This document shows, in pieces, positions 22,449 through 36,532 of a DNA stretch of 64,000 nucleotides. The notes beneath the pieces are model-generated. The model had not been told where the DNA came from and ran no database searches. It saw nothing but the letters and a program-made list of their open reading frames with translations. Every line of letters begins with the position of its first letter. Position 1 is the stretch's first letter. Both the position numbers and the translations under genes were made by a program. The stretch is taken from the NCBI GenBank assembly GCA_007922305.1, contig ML677373.1, positions 19,611,817-19,675,816 of the forward strand, given 5' to 3'. The stretch is from Dermatemys mawii. Taxonomy: Eukaryota; Chordata; Testudines; Dermatemydidae.

Positions 22449-25400
22449 GTGTATAGTGTAGTTCCGAAGCCCTGGCCCCACAATATATTAGCATAATAAT
22501 TAACAACAGCCCTCTGTGCTTATATGGCACCATTCAGCTGCAGCTCTCCAAGCCCTTTACAAACCTAATTGTCTGCTTCTCCTGGCCCCTCAAGATGCAC
22601 TGTCTAGAGCTCTGTCTTGAGAGATCATCTCCTCAGATTATGTTTATGGTGTGGAGCTTGGCTGCTAGTGCTTTGAAATGCCTATTTCAAACAACAAACC
22701 TGCATTTCCACTAGATGCCAAGAGGCATGAACTGGAGGAGGTTATTAGCAACCTTACACAGCAAAGGCCAGGACTTGAGCAATGGGTTTGTCGGCGTCTT
22801 TTTATCGTGGTTCAAAGTCTGGCCCCATCCGGGCCCTGCATGAAAGATCACGTGGTAGACAGTGGGATTTCTGGTATCAGGCTAACAAAAAATTAGTAAT
22901 GCACATGAAGTTTGGGGCCAAATATGGTTCCTTCCCTGGGTGCAGATTTTTATATATTGCAGATGTGGCCTGTACTACTCACTTTTTGGTCGGGTGGTGG
23001 TGGAGGAGGTAGGGTTTCAGTATAGCTGCCAGCAGGGACCACAAGGCAGCTGGGAGCTACGCCAAGATCCTGGATCCTCCATATGGATGCTCTTGTACTC
23101 TGAGGGCCTTCTGAACTCCATGCAACTCCAAGGACATTTTAGTGAGTCAAATTCAATGTCTGTCCCCAAGATGGGAGCAAGATCCCTCCCTCTCTGATGA
23201 AAGGAGGCTGGGTAAACTCAGCCTGAGGAAACTGGTAGTTCCCTTGTGTCTTATAAAGGAGAAGCTCTTTCCAGGGGGTAGAATGGAGCCCTGGACAAGG
23301 GAAATGGATGGGTGGGGAGCATGCTTGGCTGTAAATGGAAGTAGGGGAAGATTTAACATTTTCACAGAAAATACGCAGCCTCTCAGAGGATGAGGCCCTT
23401 AGTTTTCGCTCAGGCCAGCCCTTCAGGAGTAAGGATGCTGGGATCCAGCCCCTGGATCTCAGGGTTTCAAGCTTGCTGTCACATTTCCTGGCAAAAAGCT
23501 TTTCCAGTGGACAGCGTTAACATGCTGTGTGACTTTGAAAGCACCCCTCTCCCCGGCAGCCCAGTACCATTGTGGGGATGGCAATAACCAATCAGAGCCA
23601 GGCCTGATTCAACGTCCAGGTGCCAGCCAACTTGAACTCTCTGGCTTCCTGCAGTGAGGCAATTATTCTCTCAGATGCATTCATTGTTCTCCTTACACCA
23701 TGAATGGTGACTGAATTAAACATGCACTTACTACTGCACCACAGCTGGCAGGAAAAACACACAAATGTCACACAGAGCTGGATCCTGTTCCCACTCAACT
23801 CAAGGGCAGGTTTGCCATTCACTTCAATGGAAGCAGGATCCAGGACCCTGGTACTTAATACTTTAGCAAAGGGCCAAATCCCTGCTCTTGTTTGTACCAG
23901 CATAGATCATATGTAACTCCATGGCGGCCAATGGGGGGATTCTCTGGATTTACACCATTGCAGCAGAGTCCAGAATCTGTCCCATCATTGCCCTCAGGTA
24001 TATGTACAATCCTAAACATGTTCATTTGTGTCTTATAAATGGCAGACCATTGTCAAATATCTACAACCAGGGAGGAGGTTTCAAGTATAATTTTAGTCTG
24101 ACATGAATAGATAAAGCACATTGTACCCATAACTACCATTGACTTCAATGAGAACACTTAGGTCTTAATACAATGAGTCATCCCCTGTATTAAAGCAGAA
24201 TAAGACCTGCAGAAAGTTGGCTTCACCATGTGTAATCTTATTATATGATGTGTGGCCTACGTATGCCAAAGGGAAGCCATCATGGAAAAGGACGTCCTCA
24301 TTCAGCACTGTTATACAGTGCTATGTAAATAATAAAACATCTTGACATGTTGTTGGCTTGGACTGTTTGAACAGGTGTGTGTTGGGGTTGGGGGGAGGTA
24401 GCAGTGTTTATGTATTTAGGTACCAATTCTGATCACCCCAAAACTTCCATGAACTGCAAGGAATGCAGCATCAGACATGAGGGACATATCCTCTACCGGT
24501 GTAAAGAAGCATAGCTCTACTGAGCTCGGTATAGCATTCATTTAGATTGATGGAGGATCTGGGCCACAGCGTCACATTTCAGTGATGGTGACACACTACA
24601 GTGCATAGATTCCGTAGTGGGACTGTCATTAAGCTGACGCTTTGCTCTTCCATCGAGAAGCAGAGATTTTCTTTTGTTGTTGTTAAATCTCCTCTGTGTC
24701 TCCACGGACCTTAGAAGACACTGGAACAGTTCCCTAGAATGTCAGCCGATAAATTCCTTGATTGTATGTGTTTTAAAAAGGGACCTGGAAATTATGGCTA
24801 CTTTGATGTATAACGTCAGGATTCACCAGACAGGATTACAGAAAGAGCTTTTCTTCTACGCGCTGGAGCTGGAAGTTTGTCTGCATTTCTGTTCTTGCAC
24901 TGCATCTCCAAGGAGGTTTTTCACTTTCTAAGAAGGATGCTACCCACTGAGCTATTCATAGCAGTTAAATGAGAAAAGGAGTTAATAAAATAAATGCTAG
25001 AAAAAAGAAAATAAGATTAGAGGGATGTTTTGGCTGCAAGGCCTTCTTTGGGCTGGGTGGAAGGGGGGCAAACGAACAAGATTTTTTTTCCACTATCCCA
25101 AAGAAGTTCATGGCCAGCCTGCCACCACTAATCCAATTTTCTTTCTAACAAAGTATTTTATCAACATCAACACCTTTTTTTCTCCCTTCTTCTCCCAGTT
25201 TCTACACAGACATATTATTAGTTGTGTTCTTAGGGGTATATTCTTGGTTCAGGGCTTTAGCTGTGCCACTTCCACTGTGGCTATTAATAGCTTATTAAGG
25301 AGGTTTGTTTAATTCAGGTCCTGGGACCCCTCCCCCCACTGAGAACTCACCCATGGGAAAAAAATGGTTACATTTATGACACCTTATTTTTTCCCCTTCT

Positions 25401-25769
25401 ATCACTAGCCTTTCCTCAGAAGAGTGTCCTTTAGAAATCTGTGTAGCAGAGTTTGGTTAAGGATCAGCTGGGACTTCCATTTAAAACAGGGAATAAATAG
25501 TCCACAACACAATTTTAATATTATTCATTATGAGCATGTTTTCCCTCATATTCAGTCATCCCCAAGCACTTTATAGTCGCTGAACCTCACAACAGCCCTG
25601 CAAAGTAATATTATATAACACACAGCTTATTAACAACGGTTGCATTTCCTACACTTACTCATATTAATTCACTGGAACTACTCAGAAAAGATGGAAGTTT
25701 GGATCCAGGAAAATATCTCTATCCAGGACAGCATTTAAGTACATGCTTAAGTACTTTTGTGAATCGGTG

Positions 25770-25925
25770 CCTAAGTGAGTTGCCCAAAGTCACAGGCCCT
25801 GAGACAAACCCATTTGCCGTCCATTGGATCAGGGCACAATGGGTCTATGGCAGAACCAGGAACAGAACTCCTGACTGTGCTCTGACTATTGGACTAGGCT
25901 CCTTCCCTGCTGCACTCTTGGTAAG
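25770..25925 (-). mobile_element. MIR-like SINE fragment
   Basis: 'gttgcccaaagtcacaggcc' and 'ggaacagaactcctgactgt' are the complement of the MIR core and B-box side. Confidence 0.6.
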
Positions 25926-28900
25926 GCCAAAAGTACATTTTGATTCTCAATGTATTAAACCTGTTGCTCTGTGTTCACTATTAACAGAGCAGTTTTCACC
26001 ATGTCAAAGAGCTTTACAAACTGCAAGTTTGTTAGAGGAATTTGTCATTGACGTCAATGGGAACCGGATCAGGTCCTGAAAGTTAAGCTGCCAACAGGAT
26101 CTCTTCACCCAAGTTTCTTGCATTCGTCTTTTATTAGAGCTGGTCACAAACAAAAAATATTCTTCCCATGCAGCCACTTCTGGGATGTGCCCCCACACTC
26201 CCCAACTTCAAGTAAGACAAGCCTCCTGCTTCAAAGCTCCAGCTGGTATGAATGGATATAATTTAGCTGCATAGTTGTCCGTGATGCCACCTGGAGACAC
26301 TCTTCAGTGGCAGTGCTGATTGGCATCCTGTGTGGTGAACAGTCACATGGTGACGGTTTGAGAAGCACAACATGGAACAGGCCAGGAGAAACAGTGTGTC
26401 TTTTCATGGACAGCATTATTTCAATGTCATCCGCAGAAGTCTTGCCCCTCACGAGTTCTAGCCTGGGGCACAGCAGAGTTGCCCTGGACTCCAGCACAAG
26501 TGAGAGTGGAGGTGCCCTGTAAGCTGTAGATGCACCTTCTTTTTGTTCTTCCCATCACACTGACGCAGTGCTTAGCTCTGCATGTCACTCTTAGGCTTCA
26601 CTCTCACTACCCGCCCGAGTAATTTATCAACGGAGGAGTGCACCCCATGCTGCTAGTTCCTTCTATAATCATGCGGCTATATGTGCAACACTCCACAACT
26701 TTAGTGGGTGGCACTGCTTCCAGAGAGGAGAAGATTCCCATTCACCTGGAAAAGATCTCATCAGTCAGCAAGATCTGTGGCATGAGCAGGACTATTCCTC
26801 ATCGCCTCAATACATGTCCCAGAGGAAGATGCCGGTGGAAGCGGGATGCTCAGCAGCAATAGGATGCAGGACATACCAGGTTTTCACTGCCCCTGAGCTT
26901 GGTAAGTTTCTTGCATTCATCCTTTATCAGAGCTGCTCAGAAACATGCAGAATGTTTTTCCTGGCTGGCCCCAGGCTTTAAGCAGATCCTGAGAACAGAG
27001 TGAAGGCTGAAGGTGCATGAGAATGAATGAGAAGGCCTGAATGGCATCCCAAAGCCCTTCACAAAAGGAGTTGCCGGGGCAAATATGTGATAAGTGTTCA
27101 GTAATAGCTAATGTGGTCTGTAGCCTTGGACATTAGATCTTATCCCTCTGGGAGAGGCAGGATGTTTTCAGGAGGCTGGCACCGTCTTCCTCTGTTCTTT
27201 TAAAAGGACAGACATCATAGGAGTAGGATTCAGTTTAAACATCTCACCCAAATGACAGACAGCATCTTTGATGGATCAGATATCAGAAGGAGGGTAACTT
27301 AAAAGGGGGATTAACTTCCTGCATGCATAGGTAAATGAGACAGTCTTCCCAGAGGTGTTTTAAAATGTAAATTGGATAAAACCCATAAAGAACAAGTGCT
27401 TGTGAGCTGGAAGAGGTAACTTGGGGCTAACATGATTCTCCTGGCACCTGCCCTCTAGAATTGTATTGGCTACTGGGTCAGTTCAGTCTTGAACTCACAG
27501 TCATTTGACCTAGAGGTGTGACTGAGCCAGACTGACCCTCTCTTAAGGAGGGAAATGGGAATTGTATTATGGGTGTGATATGAACGTGATTATTTCTTTC
27601 GGAGATGAGCACTTGAGGCAAATTGTCAGGATTTCTCTTGCCATTGCTCCTCTTTTAAATCCAGTGGCAGAGGAAAAAAAGACATTTCACGTGCCTTATG
27701 GAGAGTGTGGGGTGGGGGTTTGGGGAACCATTAAGGAAAGACCCAGGAAAAAGACCGTTTATTTTGAGTGAGGAGAAAAACAAGCTAGCCTCAAAGGAAA
27801 GGGATTGAGCTTCATTAGCCTGCGGCTCCTGTCTGGCTGTGCGATTCCTGGCCCGTAATGGAGCTCTCTCTCTTTCAGTGAGAAGTGACTTGGGCTGAGT
27901 GTTAAGTGTGTCTGATGCTGAGAGGCATGGGAATGAAGTAAACTGATGCTGGGGCTCAGACTGCCTCCCCTCATCTCATGGGAAAACCCATGGCTGTGCC
28001 TTAAGTTCTGTGGGCTTCCCCTCATGGGGTTCCTTCGATTCCTTCTCTCTCAGTGGAGTGGCCTGGCTTTCTTCCCCCTTGAAAGAATCAGGGGTTTGGC
28101 CCTGCAACCTGACAAATCACTTCAAGATCTGCCTGGATCTTACAGAGTCTGTTGTAGGCCCAGATCCTCAAAGGTAGTTATGTGCCTATCTGCCTCTTTA
28201 GGCACATATGTCCACCACTTAAGTGCCTACACGGTTAGGTGGCAGCTGAGTGGTAGCTTTGAAAATGTCGGTGGAGTCTAAGTCCTCTAGGTGCCTCAGT
28301 TTCCACAAGCTGGCATTCAGTAAAGCCACCAAAGCCCTGACGCCTCCCTCTGCTCCCTCCACAGTGAACTAGCAGCTGGCCTGGCTTAGGTACCTAACTT
28401 CAGGAGAGAGATCACGGCTGAGAATCTTAAGCAAAAGGCAGTATCAATCTCTGGGCACATCAATCACTCAAGTGCTTCTCCTCAACATTTCACACCTGAC
28501 TAGCTGGCTTCTGGGAATTGGATCCCCTTCTTAGGCACCACCTCTCCCTAGGCATTGTGTGGGGAACCTGGGCGCTAAACCTGGGGCTGCAAATTCCATT
28601 AGGCAGCAGGTCACATCAGGTGTTGCAACATGGTGCAGAGCAGATCAATGCCTAAGTACCATTGAGAATAGGGGCCAGTGATCCTGCTCCCCACCCCCAC
28701 CCCAGTGCACACTGACTGAGCCTTGTTGAAAACAGCTCCAGAAGAGGCCTGGGGATTTCAGCAACATGGAGAACTAGACCTCCCCTTACCAAGATGAGAG
28801 ACAGTGGTGTATCATGGGAGATGTAGTCCAATTAGGTAGCCTGGCTATAGAGGAGAATGGGAGCTTGACACATCCAGACTACAACTCCCATTAGGCAATG

Positions 28901-31006
28901 TGTCAATATGTCAGAATTGAAATATTTTCAGTTGAAATATATCAGTTTGAAATTTTTTGCAGAAAACTCCAAATTTCGTGTGGGAACACACTTTCCCCTC
29001 CCTCCCACCACTCTGGATATGATGTTAAAAACCAAACACTACAGCCCCTGTCTACACTGGCTGCAAAATTGTATTTAACACCATGTGTGATAACACTACT
29101 TCACAAGGTCATGTTTTAGCACAACTTAATTTTAGTCCCTTGGAAGGATTGCCAGCCTTTCCTCTCCACACCAATCCCAAGGCTTGTGTTTACGACAATA
29201 CTGGGCTTGCTGCAACAATTAGCGGGTGAAATTTTGTGGCCTATGTTAATAGCTAGGTGATCACAAGGGTCTCTTCTGATCTTAAAAATCAATCAATCAC
29301 TTGTTTGCTCAGAATAGAGGGGAATATGTGCCCCGTACATTCCTTCTCCTACAAGCAAGAGGCCATGTAAGGACATGTCAAAACTTTAAAAAAATGATCA
29401 AAATGTAAAAATAATTAGAGCATTTTAAGGCCTTCTTCAGTCATAAACACCCTAAATATCAACCATGTTCACTTGCAAATACAAAAAACACAGTTGTTTA
29501 AACATATCAAAACCATTTCTGCATAAAGGACACATTACAATTACTGTCTCATTTTGTTTTTTCACCTCTGGGTTGTGTTTTTAAAATCATATTTTTTTTT
29601 CATATCAAAAAAAGCAAAGCTGAATAGCAAGATTGCTAACAGGAATGCAAATGAGGACCATACAGTTCTGTTCTATGTGCCCCCAGGGGCATTATAATCA
29701 CATTATAAAGCAGTTTTTATGTATGTAAAATAATTAACTTGTTTTTAAAAAGTTTGGAGGTTTGTAGCGTTAACTCTAACATGGAGCAGATGTCTTGTAC
29801 CGTGAGACACCCTATATTGATGGAGCCTGAGCCTGTAGCCTTCATTCAGGCAAAAAGTCCTTACACACATGGTGGGAAAATTCACCCCGCTGTAGAGAGC
29901 TGGCTACAACTGGTCAGGAAATTATTTCTTTCCCCTGTGAAAAAATGTCAACTAAAGCAAAAACTTGCAGTTTGTCTAAATGTTTCTACAATTGTTTTTG
30001 TGGGGGGAAAAAAACCCCAAGAAGCTAGTTTAGTTGTTTTACAACCCCTCCCACTCAAGTTATCTACAAAAATGGAAATATTTTCACATAAAAATCCATT
30101 TTGTCAAATGGACATTTGCTGTCAGAAAAAGAGTCTCAGTAGAACATTTTCAACAAGCTCTAGTGCCGGCATAAGGGCCTATGCCACTTAAATCCCTATT
30201 AACCCCTGTGTGTACCTGCCGGCCCTCTAACCAAGAGTGAATTTCACCTGGGATAAGAGTGCTCTGGTGAGTAAGAGCTGCAGGATTGAGCTCATATTTA
30301 CTACAATTTTAAAATGCTTTTCCTCAGCTCTAATGGGTTGTTGCCTGGGAAAATCTGGTCGCAAATGACAATACACATCACATGTAGCTTTCTGAAAAAC
30401 AAAATGGCTGCTGGAGCCTGCAGCATGCACACTGCTTTCAGAGAAGTCAGTTCGGACTGTGTAAACAGGTCTCTTACCACTCTGGCTATGATTCAGTTTA
30501 CCCTCTTCCAATTGACAGTCTGTCGCTTCCCCCTGGCAGATGGGTATGTTAAGGCTCAGCCCTCTGGCTAAACCACATATTGCAGTCCGTCCCCATCTGG
30601 GGAATCAGCAAAACACATCCACAGCAAGCAATCCAAGTACTCCGTCTCTCACTGTTCTCTCTCTGGGCTCAGTAATCCCATCTGCCCCTCACTGGTCTTT
30701 CTGGAGGTGGAGGTTTCCAACCCGGAGACCCTTAACTATAAAGCAGCATGTCCTCTCTACTCCAGACTCACTTTACTCTGTCACCCAGGCACTCTCCACA
30801 TCACCCCGTAGGCCCAGGCTTGATAGCCAAGATGCTCCCAGCCAGACTCTCAGCCATTTTCTCCAGATTCTGGAGAATCTCCAGAGTTCCTGCCTCCACC
30901 CCAGACTCTCAGTCCTACATGAGGAAGCTATTTTTCCCAGAATGCTTTTTTGTGATAGGGCCAAGCTCTGGAACAAAGCTGTTTGGTTCCATCACACCAC
31001 TGTCCT

Positions 31007-31128
31007 TAGAGTGACCAGACAGCAACTGTGAAAAATCAGGAAGGAGGTAGGGAATAATCAGAGCCTATATAAGAAAAAGACCCCAAAATCAGGCTGTCTC
31101 TATAAAATTGGGACATCTGGTCACTCTA
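31007..31128 (-). mobile_element. ~120-bp hAT-like MITE, copy B
   Basis: Reverse orientation: tagagtgaccag at the left and ctggtcactcta at the right, with the complement of the family body (gcctatataagaaaaagacc) between. The flanking octamers match at only five of eight positions. Confidence 0.85.
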
Positions 31129-31715
31129 ACTACTCTTAAAGGGGACACTGCCTTGTTAGAGACCTGAGCTTCACAGGGCCAAAACTTTTGTAAACTCTTA
31201 GGAGGCCGGTACTGTCTTCCCTGTGTATCTTGTACGGAATTAACAAGAAACAATTAATTAATTAATGATTCATAATAATTGAGGGTAATGGGAGTTTTGA
31301 CTGAATGAGGCATGTGGAATCTAGCCGAACGCTTGCTTCTGAAATAGGCAACGAAGGCAAGCATGGCTGTTTTCTTGAACAGCAGGAGTATGTATACTAC
31401 AATAATTGTTTTTGGGCTACCTGGACTGTGAAACAATGTTCTCAGCCTTTAAACTTCATGGCCTCAATCCCTTATTTTTTCTCTCGAGCAATATTTTACG
31501 GTGATTCCCATTAAACCAGTTATTTGGGTATGTGTGTATTAGAAATGTAACAATCTGTTGTGGCACATGATCAGTCAAGCTATACTCCAGCCAAAACACA
31601 AGTTCATTCTTCATTTTCTACTATATTTGCACCAAATGAAATTAGACACAAATCTGGATATCATCACTGGCGCAAATCAAAGTGGTATGATTTTCACATG
31701 CAGCTCTCATGGACA

Positions 31716-31837
31716 TAGGGTGACCAGATGTCCCGATTTTATAGGGACAGTCCCAATTTGGGGGTCTTTTTCTTATAGGCTCCTATCACTCCACACCGCA
31801 GGTCCAAATTTTTCACATTTGCTGTCTGCTCACCCTA
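31716..31837 (+). mobile_element. ~120-bp hAT-like MITE, copy C
   Basis: Inverted ends tagggtgaccag and ctgctcaccc ta. The 8-bp flanks catggaca (31,708-31,715) and catcaaca (31,838-31,845) match at six of eight positions, consistent with a decayed 8-bp target duplication. Confidence 0.88.
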
Positions 31838-33215
31838 CATCAACATCACTGCAAATTGTAGGTACTCAGGAACTTCTGAAAATCAGACCACTTTGATTTG
31901 ATCCGGAACCAAAATTTGGATTCTAAGTGTGGATTTGAGCACCTTACTTTTAGCACTTAAGATAAAGAAATATTTGACCCATAATAATAATACAGCAGTT
32001 TTTTCCTCCATAGGCAGAATGAAATAAACTGAGATTCTACCTGTCTTTTTAACCTAACAGATCACTGCCTAGTCATTATAAAAATCATTCACTGAAAACA
32101 TAAAAAATGTACATTGCTGAAAACAGAATTAATAACTGTAAGATGCACAGGCAAAAAAGAAATAGTATCAAAGGTATGTGTCTGATCTTTGTTCCATGAG
32201 CTTTTCTGCTGCAGAAAGGTGTATTCCTAGCACTATTGCAGCTTCATGACATATTTCAGGAGATGGGAGGTTTAGCTGTTGTGGCTGAAAATGGAGCACC
32301 AGGGGGATGTTGTCACTCTGAGTCAAAGAGGAAAATAGAACAGATTTGGTGGAGGGACAATGGCTCAGAAGGTAGCTAGTTGTGATCATTTCTATTGTAT
32401 AAATGAGAACTGCCAACATCCCATTATATTTGTTACCCTATCCCCACCCCCACCCCAGCTCACTCCCCACCTGTTATATCTTGTCTTTTAAACTATTAGC
32501 TCTTTGAGGTCATTTAGTACCTGGGTCTGCCCTTTAGGGGCTACAACAATATAAATGTTTTATTATAATGATGTCGCAACAAAAGAAAAATATGATCTCT
32601 CTCCTCCAGTATGATTAGTAATAATATCTGCCCTCATCAAGGGGGCAAAGGTGCAACAAAATGGATTCCCTGTGCTAGCCAGCAGCATGCTTCAAACCCA
32701 ACCCCCTTCCTACTTAGTGCTGCTGATGCCTCTCCCTCCCTCCCCCTCTCCTTTTAAGTTAAAACAGATCATTCAATAAATCTTGCTGGGGTTTACAGGG
32801 GGAAATATGTGCAAGCTCTATAGATATTTCCTTCTGAGTTTTTAATCTTTCCTATGTAGGCAGGCATTCAAAATGGGATTAAAGGAAAAGGGGTTGAAAA
32901 ATGAAACATGTAAGCATCAGTTAGCTGCTTGCTTTACTTTTTTCAGCACCATAATGAGCACAAGAAGGTCCCTCTGCCAGATGCGCAGGGCCCTTGCGAG
33001 ACAGCGTGGAGGTTGTTTGTATGTTGTTCTTCTCTAGCTAACCAGCTTTCCTTTGTAGCTGAGTTGGGCCCAGGATGAAAGATGCAAACTACCTCTTCCG
33101 GGGACAAATCTTTCTCATGCTGTTTCCTGTTGTCTCCATAGCTTGATGCTCCAGTGACTCACTTCAGAATGATCACTGCTGTAACTTCAGTGATTTCAAT
33201 AGTTACTCCTTATTT

Positions 33216-33347
33216 AGGACCCAGTTCAGTAAAGTTTGTACGCTTAAGTCCATTTCTCTCCGGCATAGCATTTTATTTGACATTGGGACCCAAGCACTTC
33301 CTTAAGTGCCTTCCTGAATAAAGATGTTTTGCTGAATCGGGCCCTTA
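33216..33347. repeat. Short palindromic repeat, same family
   Basis: 'aggacccagttcagtaaag' at the left pairs with 'gctgaatcgggccctt' at the right, with 'cgcttaagtcc' and 'cttaagtgcc' inside. Confidence 0.55.
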
Positions 33348-34439
33348 AACCACTGTGAGTGAGTGGGGAATCAGCCTGCACTGTCTGTTCTTTATGCCCC
33401 CTTTAACAGAATTATGTACCATGTCGGACATCAAAGCCCTGATTAAGCCAATACTTTAATTGTATCTTTGTGCTTCATTACTCCCCCGCCCCCTCCTTTG
33501 ATGAGGTCTTCACCTCTGTTCTCCCCCCAGTTATTGCTTTTGCTTTATTTTTAGTGGTGATTTGGAAATTGCTGGGCCCCCTTTATATATATAAAAAAAG
33601 ATCATATCACAGAGAACAATGTCCACCCCTCTACTCCCCCAAAACACTCCAGCCAGCCGTTAAAGGGACATTCACACCTATTTTCTATTTTTTTTTTTGC
33701 CTTGTCTCTCCTATTCTCATGAAGCTCTCATTGATTATTGCCCTTAAAATTCCTCAGTCTGGTCATAGATAAAAGGATAACCACTTCAAAGAGAGGTGTT
33801 AAGAGTTTAACCTCAAGCTAAAAGAGTGGACAACAAGGTAATTGAGGGTAATAACTGATCACAGACCTGCTTTCAAAGGCCCATGCAAGCCTCACTTTCA
33901 GATGGCTTTAATTTTATTAACATTTGTAGCATCTCTAGATGCTTTTGAATCATTACAAACTTCAAAGCTTAAGGTAACACTCCAAATGGAGAACCTGACA
34001 CCAATTTTTTTTTTGTTCAGACCCACATCGTATTGATAGGCTCTGGTGTGAGTATACCGCATCTTTTCTCAAACTGTAAGATCCTAGAGTTAAAAAAGAA
34101 AAATATTGCCAAGAGAAGATCAAAGACTTGACTTATTTTGGATTACTCAGGACACCAAAACAAGAAGAAAAAACTATTTGTATTATTCCATGTTCATCCA
34201 CATTTTAAAAAGCTTTTCTACAGAGGTGAATGATGTTTCTTATGAAGGTTATCACCAACCCATTTGGCTCATTTTTCTGTCCTCTGGAAGTTAAGAATGT
34301 AGCATTGTGCTAACATTCCCCCATTTCTTGAGGTGTTTAAAACAAGGCTGGCCCAACCATTCAGAGTAGTGTAAATGGATCAGCCCTGTAGAAAATCCAT
34401 TTCTATCATTTAAAAAACAAACAAAAAAGTGAGACTACT

Positions 34440-34590
34440 AAGTCTTAGTTCATACAGCACTTTTCATTCATAGATCATTTACAAAGGATGTCAGAATCAT
34501 TATCCCTATTTTACAGATGGGGTGACTGAGGCAAGAGAAAAACTAACTTGCCCAATGGCACCAGAGGTTGCCTACACTGAGATCTAAAAT
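34440..34590 (-). mobile_element. MIR-like SINE fragment
   Basis: 'attatccctattttacagat' and 'ggtgactgaggcaagagaaa' then 'acttgcccaa' match the complement of the MIR core. Confidence 0.75.
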
Positions 34591-35220
34591 GAGTTTGTTG
34601 CAATTTAGCACAGATCTCAAGATTTGCATCTTACGTAGTCATGCTGGAACACCAAGAGCCTATAGTTCAAAGCCCATTAGAAATCAATGGAAAGATGTCC
34701 TTTGACTTTGGCAGCTTTGTATAGGCCTTAAATCTCTTCGCTCACTGGTTTTGCACTGATGTAACTCTACTGATGTTAATTAATTTACTTCCTGATTTTC
34801 ACCAAGGTACCAGAAAGAAGAATCAGGCCCAGTATATATTTTGCACTGATTCTTATTCAGCACATTCCAGGATAAATGATCATAATTGTTATAGCTAATA
34901 TTTCTACCAACATAATATCGTATTCATTGTTGTTAGTCATACTATGACCATTCTGGCTTGAAAATACAGACCTACTACTCATCTGGTATAAAGTATTGTA
35001 CCTCTGCATCACTGAAGGCAATGAAACAATTCAGATTTACACCAGATGAAGATCTGGCCCATGCATTTTGGTCATTTTACTAACAATCGTCTCTGACACA
35101 TCAGTTGATTGGCGGTCTGATGTCAGACATCTCACATAGAGCGTCATTATAATGTACTTCACTGGCAGATATGAGCTCATATGAAACTGTGGAAATCTCA
35201 TACTTTGAAAGATATTAAGA

Positions 35221-35711
35221 GGCCTGGTCTACACTTAAAACATTGGCTACGTCTACACTACACAGCCACACGGCTGTATTGTTACAGACGTGCCGCTAAA
35301 AGTGGTGCAGTGTAGCCACTGTTTGGCAGCTCTCCTGCTGACAAAAAACTTCCATCCCCCCACTGAGTGGCATTTGCATTGTCTTTGGGAGGAGGCGGGA
35401 TTTAACACTTCTGAAAGACAAAAGTTTTGTCCTTCAGTTGCTAGTGTAGACATAGCCTTAGGCTGACATAGGTATGATGCTCTCTGGGGTGTGCACCATA
35501 CTAGCTTTGTCCCATCTGGGAGCACCACAGCTATGCAGACGTAATGTCTGCTGGCGGTGCAGCTTGGTTGATGGAAGAAACCATTGCTTGGGGCGAGGTG
35601 GCATTCCTACAGAGATGAGAAAAACCCTTCTATCACTGTAGTCTGCATCTAGACTGTGGGGTTACAGCAGCATTGCTGTGCCCCTGTAGCACCCAGAGTA
35701 TAAACAAGGCC
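35221..35711. mobile_element. Outer TIR element interrupted by a second TIR element
   Basis: Left end ggcctggtctacactt; the right end 'aaacaaggcc' (to 35,711) is its decayed partner. At 35,245-35,457 it is split by a complete second element, after which the outer body resumes with 'ttaggctgacatagg'. Non-coding. Confidence 0.7.
35245..35457. mobile_element. Inner TIR element nested in the one above
   Basis: Ends ggctacgtctacact and (complement) ggctatgtctacact are almost perfect inverted repeats. Junctions 'catt' and 'ttag' share TT, suggesting a very short target duplication. Better preserved, hence younger, than its host. Confidence 0.75.
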
Positions 35712-36532
35712 TTAGTCTTTAATCTGTACCAACAGTGCATTCTTTAGTAACTGGAAACAGTTTCATATAAGCTTTCTGTATTCTGATGCTAGGTACGTGT
35801 TTGCGAAATGAAAGGACAATGGCACACTGCTTAAGTCCATGGAATTTTTGTTGTTGTCTAAAGTTACAGCTGCAACAATAAGCAGTGATTTCAGCATTTC
35901 TAGCATGCTTTTACTGATGCTATTGTCAGTTGCACAGATGGGGGGCAATGAACCAGACCCAACATTAAAACATATGTTACAAGATGCCCACAGCAAGCCC
36001 TGACTTGCACATTTAGATTTGCATGAAATAGAGTTATTTTGAAAAATGACAGTGCCTGTAACTTTGGTTGCCTACTCATTTTGGTGCAAGACATCCAAGA
36101 TTCCCCATCCCAATGGACCACATATATCCCATTGCCACCACCTTGCTTGTCTGACCTGAGATGCACTAGATTTTCCAGAGAAGAACAACTCTATGTCATT
36201 TGAATGACAGACATATTACACAGCTCTCATTTAACTTACCCCCAAACCTCAATGCATGGGGTGCAAATGGCATGAGACAGGGGCCCTTAGTCTTCTCCAC
36301 TGTTGGAAACCTATATTTCCGTAATTTTCAAGCTAAAGCTTTCCTGAATGATAAAGACAATAGAGCATTCTCTTTTCAGTGTGCATGGGACTTGCGTGCA
36401 TAACTCTCATTAACATTAATGGAAGTTATATGTGCAGCCAGAGGAAAACAGGCCCATAAATGTATCACTAGTATGACCTTTAGAACTGCAGCTTGAATTA
36501 TGTTTTAGATTTATGCCACCTCTGCTGCAGGA

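Larger units (their letters stand above)
21004..30999. other. Gene-poor stretch, mostly unique or very old sequence
   Basis: Holds the hAT element at 22,302, a MIR fragment at 25,770, and two diverged copies of 'agtttcttgcattc...agagctg' (26,113 and 26,904). 'agctctag'- and 'gaaatattttcag'-rich segments at 28,905-28,975 and 29,935-30,165 look like fragments of another old dispersed repeat. No exon with domain support is present. Confidence 0.55.
31846..35220. other. Non-coding stretch with old repeats
   Basis: Contains a decayed retroelement tail near 32,480-32,560, the palindromic repeat at 33,216, a MIR fragment at 34,440 and a short inverted repeat near 34,735-34,835. No gene is seen. Confidence 0.55.

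Noticed and set aside
29739..30191. 150-codon + strand ORF
   Set aside because: It overlaps what looks like an old dispersed repeat and shows no family motif.
30540..31031. 163-codon + strand ORF
   Set aside because: Ser/Pro-rich without domain; its end runs into the hAT-like MITE at 31,007, so the frame is not a conserved gene.
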